Below, piece after piece: positions 1-5,514 of a stretch of 5,933 nucleotides of DNA. Source of the stretch: Gammaproteobacteria bacterium RIFCSPHIGHO2_12_FULL_45_12. Its GTDB lineage: Bacteria; Pseudomonadota; Gammaproteobacteria; DSM-16500. The notes under the pieces are model-generated. The model was not told the DNA's origin. It searched no databases and worked only from the letters and a program-made list of their open reading frames with translations. A program made the translations under genes and the position numbers. The stretch is from positions 1-5,933 of the forward strand of contig MGYH01000022.1 of assembly GCA_001801665.1 (NCBI GenBank). Reading direction: 5' to 3'. The first letter of the stretch is position 1. Each line of letters opens with the position of its first letter.

Positions 1-234
1 AGCAATGAGTGCGGCGCAATTTTCAGCGAGTTGATGTTCATAGACGGGGTGATCGGCTAGCAAAATTCGCTTAACGGAGCTTAGTTTGCTGGCCTGTTCA
101 GCGACTCTCTGGCAGTTAAATCCCATGATGATTAAATCAAGGTTATCACTCAATGCGGCGGCAGCCGTCACGGTGTGATGGGTGGCGGTTTTCAATTGTT
201 GTTGGTCATGTTCGGCAATGATCAGGATATTCAT
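1..234 (-). CDS. etfA: Electron transfer flavoprotein alpha subunit, N-terminal part (cut by window edge)
   Basis: The first 78 codons are present; the rest lies left of the window. EtfA pairs with EtfB to form the soluble FAD-containing heterodimer that takes electrons from acyl-CoA dehydrogenases and hands them to ETF:ubiquinone oxidoreductase. The translation begins MNILIIAEHD, followed by a TVTAAAAL stretch (residues 21-28), a VAEQAS stretch (44-49) and LLADHPVYEHQLAEN (58-72), the usual order of the EtfA N-terminal domain. The FAD-binding C-terminal domain is not visible. The ATG overlaps the etfB stop codon as ATGA, and only a weak ribosome site (GGGTGA) precedes it, so translation is probably coupled to etfB. 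Identification is firm from the motif order and the etfB neighbour; whether the gene is intact cannot be judged here. Confidence 0.93.
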   Translation of the reverse strand, partial: MNILIIAEHDQQQLKTATHHTVTAAAALSDNLDLIIMGFNCQRVAEQASKLSSVKRILLADHPVYEHQLAENCAALIA

Positions 235-989
235 GAGATCACCCGCGCTTCATTTTTTAAACGGTTAACGAGTTCAGCGGCATTTTCCAGTCGGACACCG
301 TGACGGCGCTTTTCAGGCACGGTGACATGCAAGGTTTGTACATGGGGGGTTAAATCGAGGGACAGTGAACTCACCTGAATGATGTCGATGGTTTTACGTT
401 TCGCTTGAACGATATTGGGTAAGGAGAGATAGCGCGGCTCATTCAAGCGTAAATCCGTGGTAATGATGGCTGGCAGTGATAAAAATAACGTTTCCAGACC
501 TCCATCAATTTCGCGGGTGACGCTGACACCCTGATCTTTAAACACTAATTTTGAGGCATAACAGCCTTGCGGCCAATTTAATAGCGCGGCCAACATTTGA
601 CCAACCTGATTATTGTCGGTATCAATGGCCTGTTTCCCTAAAATGACGAGTTTCGCCTCGGTTTGGGCGACCAGGGCTTTTAAAATGCTTGCGGCTGCCA
701 GGGGCTGAATGTCATTTTCAGGGGTGGTTTGCACTAAAATGGCTGAGTCTGCGCCCATGGCGAGTGCTGTTCTGAGCGTTTCCTGACAGGGTGCCTCGCC
801 AATTGAAACAGCGATCACCGCAGTCGCAATGCCTTGTTCTTTCAGGCGAACCGCTTCTTCAACGGCAATTTCATCAAAGGGATTCATGGACATTTTGACA
901 TTGGCGGTTTCAACACCGGTGCCATCCGCTTTAAGATGAATGCTGGCTTTATAGTCGATCACACGTTTTACTGGAACAAGAATTTTCAC
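231..989 (-). CDS. etfB: Electron transfer flavoprotein beta subunit
   Basis: EtfB (252 aa, normal for the family) binds the structural AMP and carries the loop that recognises acyl-CoA dehydrogenases. Visible family motifs are the N-terminal MKILVPVKRVIDY, MNPFDEIAVEEAVRLKE (35-51), the nucleotide-binding GKQAIDTDNNQVGQM (118-132), and the ETF-beta signature REIDGGLETL (159-168) running into LPAIITTDLRLNEPRYLSLPN (172-192) and KRK (197-199). The last block contains the partner-recognition loop, so this is the beta-oxidation type of ETF and not the FixAB type. The start codon is GTG (989-987), chosen because GGAG lies 9 bases upstream and the protein starts exactly where family members do. 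It is the first gene of an etfB-etfA operon transcribed divergently from the HSD10-like gene. A natural electron donor, the isobutyryl-CoA dehydrogenase-like gene, lies about 3.4 kb away. Confidence 0.96.
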   Translation of the reverse strand: MKILVPVKRVIDYKASIHLKADGTGVETANVKMSMNPFDEIAVEEAVRLKEQGIATAVIAVSIGEAPCQETLRTALAMGADSAILVQTTPENDIQPLAAASILKALVAQTEAKLVILGKQAIDTDNNQVGQMLAALLNWPQGCYASKLVFKDQGVSVTREIDGGLETLFLSLPAIITTDLRLNEPRYLSLPNIVQAKRKTIDIIQVSSLSLDLTPHVQTLHVTVPEKRRHGVRLENAAELVNRLKNEARVIS

Positions 990-998
990 TTACCTATA

Positions 999-1002
999 CT
1001 CC
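999..1002 (-). promoter_or_regulatory. Ribosome binding site of etfB (supports a GTG start)
   Basis: Read on the minus strand, GGAG is followed by 9 bases and then GTG AAA ATT. It supports the GTG at 989-987 as the initiation codon of etfB; no ATG in frame fits the family N-terminus. Confidence 0.7.
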
Positions 1003-1101
1003 GTTAATCATGGGCACTATTTTGATGCAATCGTACCGACATCGTTTGAGCTGATGTTAGCATTGATCGGCGAGGCATTAAAGATTTCAACATTCATTGG
1101 G

Positions 1102-1108
1102 AAGGGAG
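1102..1108 (+). promoter_or_regulatory. Ribosome binding site of the HSD10-like gene (decides the start)
   Basis: AAGGGAG sits 8 bases before the ATG at 1117. The open frame extends upstream to an ATG at 1054, but that would add 21 residues not expected in this family, and I see no good ribosome site before it. The ATG at 1117 gives the usual short N-terminus ahead of the nucleotide-binding fold. Confidence 0.8.
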
Positions 1109-1116
1109 AGAATCGA

Positions 1117-1881
1117 ATGGACATTCAAGGGCAGGTTGCCATTATTACAGGCGGTGCATCAGGCATGGGTTGTGCCACCGCAAAACGGTTAAGCGCCAAA
1201 GGCGCAAAAGTGGCGTTGCTGGATATCAACCTTGCGGCGGCTGAAAAGCTAGCGGCTGAAATGGGCGCGATGGCGGTGCAGTGTGATGTGAGTCGGGAGG
1301 CAAGCGTGGTGGCGGCACTCGATGCGGTGCGCGATCAGTTGGGTGTTGCGAGGATATGCATTAACTGCGCTGGCATGGTGCATGGCAAACGGATGGTTGG
1401 GAAGGAAGGGGTGATGCCCCTGGATGAATTCCGTCATGTCATTGAAGTCAATCTGATCGGCACATTTAATGTGATGCGGCTGGCGGCTGATGCCATGATG
1501 ACACTGGATGTGTTGCAGGCATCAGGCGAGCGCGGTGTGATTATTAATACGGCCTCTGTGGCGGCCTATGAGGGTCAAATTGGGCAAACGGCATATAGTG
1601 CGTCAAAGGGCGGCATTGTGAGTCTCACGCTGCCTGCTGCCAGAGAGTTGGGTTCGGCGGGGATTCGTGTCATGGTGATTGCGCCTGGTTTGGTGGATAC
1701 ACCGATGTTTGAGAAAATTTCACCGGAAGCAAGAGCGTCATTGGCGCAAATGGTGCCTTTCCCCAAACGGTTGGCGCGACCGGAGGAATATGCCCAGTTA
1801 GCGGAGCAAATCATTGAAAATGTGATGTTAAATGGCGAGGTTATTCGACTCGATGGTGCTTTACGGATGCAGGCAAAGTAA
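1117..1881 (+). CDS. 3-hydroxyacyl-CoA dehydrogenase type II (HSD10-like SDR)
   Basis: A 254-residue classical short-chain dehydrogenase/reductase, matching the ~255-260 aa of HSD10/HSD17B10. It should oxidise short-chain 3-hydroxyacyl-CoAs with NAD+, notably 2-methyl-3-hydroxybutyryl-CoA from isoleucine. Visible: the TGGASGMG dinucleotide loop (11-18); Asp36 at the end of beta-2, which favours NAD over NADP; NCAG (83-86); Asn112; Ser147; the YSASK motif with Tyr160 and Lys164; and APG (189-191). Two stretches point to HSD10 rather than generic FabG: RGVIINTASVAAYEGQIGQ (139-157), and the tail with VPFPKRLARPEEYA (213-226) and NGEVIRLDGALRM (239-251). The start at 1117 follows from the ribosome site. 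The gene is divergent from etfB across 127 bp and lies 134 bp before the transporter. FabG-like activity on other substrates remains possible, but the HSD10 resemblance is strong. Confidence 0.9.
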   Translation: MDIQGQVAIITGGASGMGCATAKRLSAKGAKVALLDINLAAAEKLAAEMGAMAVQCDVSREASVVAALDAVRDQLGVARICINCAGMVHGKRMVGKEGVMPLDEFRHVIEVNLIGTFNVMRLAADAMMTLDVLQASGERGVIINTASVAAYEGQIGQTAYSASKGGIVSLTLPAARELGSAGIRVMVIAPGLVDTPMFEKISPEARASLAQMVPFPKRLARPEEYAQLAEQIIENVMLNGEVIRLDGALRMQAK

Positions 1882-2004
1882 TGTATTTTATAAAGTACTT
1901 CCCGTCAGATGGGCATAAAATGGGACGATTTGGCTTGAAATATACTCAACCCACCCGTCATTAACGAAACGTATTCAACGGCTGGAAAAATGTCGCAGAA
2001 TGAA

Positions 2005-2009
2005 AAGGA
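2005..2009 (+). promoter_or_regulatory. Ribosome binding site of the transporter (favours ATG at 2016)
   Basis: AAGGA lies 6 bases before the ATG at 2016 but only 3 before the adjacent in-frame TTG at 2013. Spacing therefore favours the ATG as initiation codon, which makes the protein one residue shorter than the longest frame. Confidence 0.65.
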
Positions 2010-2015
2010 CTATTG

Positions 2016-3965
2016 ATGTTTTTATCCAAAAAATGGAAAGAAACGCTGATTGGGCACCCACTGAATCCATTTAATCCCAATCTCATGCGCCATGTTTCAC
2101 TGGTTGCTTTTATTGCCTGGGTTGGTTTAGGTGCTGATGGATTATCTTCTTCCTGTTATGGACCGGAAGAAGCGTATATGGCACTGGGTGTTCATACCAA
2201 TTTTGCATTGTATATCGCCATTGCGACGGCCATCACGGTGTTTCTGATTTCCTTAGGCTATAATCAGGTCATTGAGTTATTTCCAAGTGGCGGCGGTAGT
2301 TATAAAGTGGCCTCACAGCTCCTTGGCGCACACGTGGGATTATTATCCGGTGCCGCCCTGATTGTTGATTATGCGTTAACCATTGCTGTTTCAACCGCCA
2401 GTGGCATGGATGCGTTATTCAGCTTGGTTCCAATACAATATTTGCCTTATAAATTGATGGCGGAAGTGGGCTTGATTTTTGGCTTGCTCTTTTTAAATAT
2501 GCGAGGCATGAAGGAATCCATTAAGTTTTTAATGCCGATCTTTCTCGGTTTTTTTGTGATTCATGTGGTCTTGATTACCTACGGTATCTTTGCGCATCAT
2601 GAAGGTTTAATGCTGATTGTGCCAAATACACTGGAGGAAACACAAACGACGATTAAGCTGATTGGCTGGGTGCCGGTGCTGGCTTTAGTGTTGCATGCCT
2701 ATTCCTTGGGTAGCGGTACTTACACGGGTCTTGAAGCGGTTTCAAATAATGTGAATTTTTTGCGTGAGCCAAGGGTCGCGACCGGTAAGTTGACCATGTT
2801 TTATATGGCTATCTCCTTAAGTATGACGGCGGGCGGTATCATTTTGTTATATCTTTTATGGGAGCCCAAGGCTGCACTGGGTAAAACCTTGAATGCCGTG
2901 GTATTCCATTCCATTTTGGGTGATAGTCCGTTTGGTAGCATCATGTTAACGCTGACGCTTTTGTTTGAAGCGGGATTACTTTTTGTGGCGGCAAACACGG
3001 GATTCCTGGCAGGCCCAAATGTGCTCGCTAACATGGCCATTGATGGCTGGGTGCCCAACCGATTTCGCCATTTATCCACGCGTTTAGTCGTGCAAAATGG
3101 CCTATTTTTATTCGGTTTATTTGCCATTTCAGTCTTGATCTGGTGTAAGGGAAAAGTGTCGTTGCTGGTGGTGCTTTATAGTATCAATGTGTTTGTGACG
3201 TTTTCCTTATCGTTATTTGGGATGAGTGTGTATTGGTTGCGGGAGCGTAACAAGGCATCATCCAAATGGCGATGGCGTTTGTGCGTCTCCTTGACCGCAT
3301 TCATCATTACCAGCGCCATTTTGTGTGTGACCTTAGTGAATAAGTTTGAAGAAGGCGGTTGGCTGACGGTGATGGTGACTTGTACTGTTCTCTTCTTTTG
3401 TCTCCTGATTAAAAGGCATTATCGAAAATTTAATAAAAAATTAACGCAATTGGATATTCAGTTAAAACAGCCCATTGATTTGCCGCTCAATCCAGAGCCG
3501 ATTGACACCTATCAACCAACCGCCGTCATTTTCATTGGCAAAAGTCCAGGGGTTGCGATGCATACCTTGCTTTACATCATTCGTATGTTTCCGAATCATT
3601 TTAAGAATTTTGTTTTTATCAGCGCGGGTATTGTGGATGTTGAGAGCTTTTCCGGACAAAATACCTTGCAAAAAATGCGTAGCGAGGTGAATGAGAATCT
3701 GGAATATTTTGTGAAATATTGTCATCAATATGGGTTGGCAGCGGAAGCATATGTCGGGTTTGGGACAGACACGGTTGCGGAGTTGACCCGCTTAGCAGAG
3801 AAGGTTAGTAAAAAATATTCTAATTGCATTTTCTTTTCAAGTAAGCTTATTTTTGAAAACGATAATTGGATTACACGCTTTTTGCATAATGAAACACCGA
3901 TTACCTTACAGCGAAATTTGCATTTTATTGGCAAGGAACTGGTGATTTTGCCGATGAAAATTTAA
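2016..3965 (+). CDS. APC-superfamily permease of KimA (YdaO) type with C-terminal cytoplasmic domain
   Basis: A 649-residue inner-membrane transporter: about 12 hydrophobic segments over residues 27-466, then a soluble tail (about 470-649). The fold and motifs follow the APC superfamily, closest in my reading to Bacillus subtilis KimA, a K+/H+ symporter. Matching stretches are GADGLSSSCYGPEEA (39-53), FPSGGGSYKVASQLLG (89-104), LIVDYALTIAVSTASGMDA (115-133), YTGLEAVSNNV (236-246), NTGFLAGPNVLANMAIDGW (327-345) and LYSINVF (387-393). Residues Asp41, Tyr48, Asp118, Thr122, Thr237 and Tyr388 fall where I remember KimA's potassium-site residues. The tail (from about 501) starts with beta-strand-like TAVIFIGKSPG and FKNFVFISAG, resembling a universal-stress-protein-like regulatory domain but without a clear ATP motif. 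I see no sign of co-transcription with the HSD10-like gene 134 bp upstream. Membership of this APC subgroup is firm; potassium as substrate is inference, and an amino-acid substrate is the alternative. Confidence 0.85.
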   Translation: MFLSKKWKETLIGHPLNPFNPNLMRHVSLVAFIAWVGLGADGLSSSCYGPEEAYMALGVHTNFALYIAIATAITVFLISLGYNQVIELFPSGGGSYKVASQLLGAHVGLLSGAALIVDYALTIAVSTASGMDALFSLVPIQYLPYKLMAEVGLIFGLLFLNMRGMKESIKFLMPIFLGFFVIHVVLITYGIFAHHEGLMLIVPNTLEETQTTIKLIGWVPVLALVLHAYSLGSGTYTGLEAVSNNVNFLREPRVATGKLTMFYMAISLSMTAGGIILLYLLWEPKAALGKTLNAVVFHSILGDSPFGSIMLTLTLLFEAGLLFVAANTGFLAGPNVLANMAIDGWVPNRFRHLSTRLVVQNGLFLFGLFAISVLIWCKGKVSLLVVLYSINVFVTFSLSLFGMSVYWLRERNKASSKWRWRLCVSLTAFIITSAILCVTLVNKFEEGGWLTVMVTCTVLFFCLLIKRHYRKFNKKLTQLDIQLKQPIDLPLNPEPIDTYQPTAVIFIGKSPGVAMHTLLYIIRMFPNHFKNFVFISAGIVDVESFSGQNTLQKMRSEVNENLEYFVKYCHQYGLAAEAYVGFGTDTVAELTRLAEKVSKKYSNCIFFSSKLIFENDNWITRFLHNETPITLQRNLHFIGKELVILPMKI

Positions 3966-3983
3966 GTAGCGTGCAGCGCGTCT

Positions 3984-4053
3984 CGAAGGATCTCGTGTTT
4001 ATTAGGAGATTCTTCGCTTCGCTCAGAATGACAGCCCGCTTCGCGCAGAATGA
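3984..4053. repeat. Short hairpin followed by a tandem 16-bp repeat, dispersed-repeat-like
   Basis: CGAAGGATCTC (3984-3994) and GAGATTCTTCG (4006-4016) are inverted copies with one mismatch around an 11-base loop. This is followed by GCTTCGCTCAGAATGA (4016-4031) and GCTTCGCGCAGAATGA (4038-4053), identical at 15 of 16 positions with a 22-bp period. The wording resembles the CTTCGCTCAGAATGACA-type repeats I recall scattered in many bacterial genomes; that is memory, not a search. The hairpin begins 18 bp after the transporter stop codon and could protect or end its transcript, although no T tract follows it. Confidence 0.6.
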
Positions 4054-4076
4054 TTGTTACGGAGTGCTAGCGCGTC

Positions 4077-4346
4077 GCATCATTCTTTCGTCGTTGCGAG
4101 GAGTGCTTTTTACGACGCGGCAATCCAGTCCTTGACTTTATAGTAACCCACCGTATAGATCATGCCATTTACGATTTATCGATTCAATCAGAAGAATTTT
4201 ATTTTTTCTTTTTCGCATGGTTGCCATGATATAAATGATTTGTCATGAATAATGACGATGAGTCATGGCGTTTTGTCATGGCTAAAGTCCAAGACTGGAT
4301 TGCCGCGTCGTAAAAAGCACTCCTCGCAACGACGAGAGAATGATGC
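4077..4346. repeat. 270-bp long inverted repeat: 64-bp arms around a 142-bp AT-rich core
   Basis: The left arm (4077-4140) and right arm (4283-4346) are inverted copies agreeing at 61 of 64 positions by direct comparison; the mismatches in the left arm are at 4087, 4131 and 4133. Each arm carries its own smaller palindrome: CGTCGT (4089-4094) pairs with ACGACG (4112-4117) in the left arm, with the mirror arrangement in the right arm. The right arm ends 4 bp from the dehydrogenase stop codon; the left arm starts 111 bp after the transporter stop. No clear target-site duplication flanks it and no transposase is encoded, so it may be a MITE-like non-autonomous element or two opposed copies of a dispersed repeat. 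In RNA from either strand the arms could form a very long stem, and both convergent transcripts would meet the same arm sequence first, which could serve as bidirectional 3'-end processing or termination. Confidence 0.9.
4141..4282. other. Core of the inverted repeat, AT-rich with clustered CATG palindromes
   Basis: This 142-bp stretch between the arms is visibly more AT-rich than its surroundings, with a pyrimidine (T-rich) run at about 4198-4213. CATG occurs six times (starting at 4161, 4216, 4225, 4244, 4264 and 4277), five of them within 65 bp. CATGG-TTG-CCATG (4216-4228) and GTCAT-GAATA-ATGAC (4242-4256) are small perfect inverted repeats. GTCATG occurs three times (4242, 4262, 4275). 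There is no open frame of note. Function unknown; it could be structured RNA, a protein-binding patch, or simply spacer. Confidence 0.6.
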
Positions 4347-4350
4347 ACTA

Positions 4351-5511
4351 TCAATAGGCTTCGTCCTGAAATTTTGGATGGAATGCCTGTTTAGCAATGA
4401 TTAAGCGCATGATTTCGTTCGTGCCTTCTAAAATTTGATGCACACGAAGATCACGAAAATAACGCTCAATGGGGTAATCACGAAGGTAGCCATAGCCACC
4501 GTGTATTTGCAGGGTTTGATTGCAAATTTGAAAGCATAAATCGGTGGCCAGACGTTTTGCCATGGCACAATAAAGAATGGCGCGTGGATGTTTGTGATCA
4601 AGCGCATGCGCCCCACGGTATACCATGAGACGTGAGGCATCTAACTCTGTCATCATATCGGCAAAGCTGAATTGCAACGCTTCAAACTCGGATAATGTTT
4701 TTTGGAACTGTTTACGTTCCAACATATAGCGCCTAGTCAGTTGCAGGCATTGTTTGGCACCACCAAGCGAACAGGCTGCAATGTTGAGCCTTCCCCCATT
4801 TAAGGCAGATAAGGCTATTTTAAACCCTTTCCCTTCTTCACCAATACGATTACTAATGGGGACACGACAATTTTCAAAATAGACCGCGGTGGTCGGTTGG
4901 CTGTGCCAACCCATTTTTTTCTCGGGCTTGCCAAAACTAATGCCCTCACGTTCTTTTTCAACTAATAGGCAAGAAATGCCATCTGCACCGTCAGGGCTGG
5001 TTCTAACCATGCAAATATAAATGTCACTGTGTGAGCCGCCGGAAATGAATGCTTTAGCACCATTTAAAATATAATAGTCGTTTTCGCGCAAAGCCGTGGT
5101 CGTGAGAGAGGCGGCGTCTGATCCGGCATGGGGTTCAGTGAGACAGTAACTACTAAAACAATCCATGGAAGCCAATTGGGGTAACCAGTGTTGGCGTAAG
5201 CTTTCATTGGCATACGTATCGATTAACCAGCCAACCATATTGTGAATGGAGAGATAAGCGGCTGTAGAAGGGCAGGCAGTGGCTAATTCTTCAAAGATAA
5301 TGGTGCTGTCCAGTCGTGACAATTCAGATCCACCCACATCAGGGCGAACATAGATGGCGGCAAGCCCTAGGGCAGCGGCTTGTCGTAATGTGTCGGCCGG
5401 AAAAATAAATTCGGCATCCCATTTAGCCGCATGCGGCGCCATTTGTTTGTCAGCAAAATTTCGCGCCATTTCACGAATGGCTTGTTGTTCTTCGGTTAAA
5501 TTGAAATTCAT
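4351..5511 (-). CDS. Isobutyryl-CoA dehydrogenase-like acyl-CoA dehydrogenase
   Basis: A 386-residue FAD acyl-CoA dehydrogenase of normal length. It is strikingly similar to human ACAD8 (isobutyryl-CoA dehydrogenase), which converts isobutyryl-CoA to methacrylyl-CoA in valine catabolism and reduces ETF. Visible: N-terminal LTEEQQAIREMARNFA (5-20); YVRPDVGGSELSRLD (54-68); SIHNM (88-92), an ACAD8-like stretch; signature 1 CLTEPHAGSDAAS (123-135); YILNGAKAFISGG (147-159); GWHSQPT (201-207); RKQF (266-269); and signature 2 IHGGYGYLRDYPIERYFRD (336-354) leading to ILEGTNEIMR (360-369). Glu362 in LEG is the expected catalytic base. The ATG is 3 bases after the lysA stop codon, with GGAG 6 bases upstream, so the two genes are probably co-transcribed. 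The stop is doubled (TGA then in-frame TAG), immediately followed by the long inverted repeat. A 2-methylbutyryl- or butyryl-CoA substrate is the main alternative. Confidence 0.92.
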   Translation of the reverse strand: MNFNLTEEQQAIREMARNFADKQMAPHAAKWDAEFIFPADTLRQAAALGLAAIYVRPDVGGSELSRLDSTIIFEELATACPSTAAYLSIHNMVGWLIDTYANESLRQHWLPQLASMDCFSSYCLTEPHAGSDAASLTTTALRENDYYILNGAKAFISGGSHSDIYICMVRTSPDGADGISCLLVEKEREGISFGKPEKKMGWHSQPTTAVYFENCRVPISNRIGEEGKGFKIALSALNGGRLNIAACSLGGAKQCLQLTRRYMLERKQFQKTLSEFEALQFSFADMMTELDASRLMVYRGAHALDHKHPRAILYCAMAKRLATDLCFQICNQTLQIHGGYGYLRDYPIERYFRDLRVHQILEGTNEIMRLIIAKQAFHPKFQDEAY

Positions 5512-5514
5512 ACA

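Larger units (their letters stand above)
3966..4350. other. 385-bp convergent intergenic region, non-coding, built of repeats
   Basis: No protein-coding frame with a start, ribosome site or recognisable product is visible on either strand. The region holds, from left to right: a short hairpin (3984-4016), a 16-bp near-identical tandem pair (4016-4031 and 4038-4053), and a 270-bp long inverted repeat (4077-4346). It separates the plus-strand transporter from the minus-strand acyl-CoA dehydrogenase, so transcripts from both sides run into it. No classical hairpin followed directly by a T tract was found. Confidence 0.85.

Noticed and set aside
1054..1116. Upstream in-frame extension of the HSD10-like gene by 21 residues
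   Set aside because: No good ribosome site precedes the ATG at 1054, while AAGGGAG lies 8 bases before the ATG at 1117, which also gives the family's normal N-terminus.
990..1116. Divergent promoters between etfB and the HSD10-like gene
   Set aside because: A promoter for each direction is expected here, but no convincing -35/-10 pair with proper spacing was found on either strand.
1893..1900. Perfect 8-bp palindrome AAGTACTT after the HSD10-like gene
   Set aside because: Too short and isolated to call an operator or terminator; expected by chance.
1918..1946. Possible promoter for the transporter with a TATACT -10 at 1941-1946
   Set aside because: The -10 is plausible, but the bases at the matching -35 position (AAATGG) are poor and no extended -10 is present, so support is too weak.
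4182..4213. Rho-independent terminator using the T-rich run in the element core
   Set aside because: Only a 4-bp, AT-rich stem can be drawn just before the run, which is too weak for an intrinsic terminator.
4077..4346. Insertion sequence or CRISPR-like array
   Set aside because: No transposase frame is encoded in the 270 bp, and the repeats are two inverted arms rather than regularly spaced direct repeats.
4428..4640. 70-residue frame on the minus strand inside the dehydrogenase gene
   Set aside because: It lies entirely within the well-supported dehydrogenase in another frame and has no recognisable motif; the same applies to the other short frames overlapping real genes.
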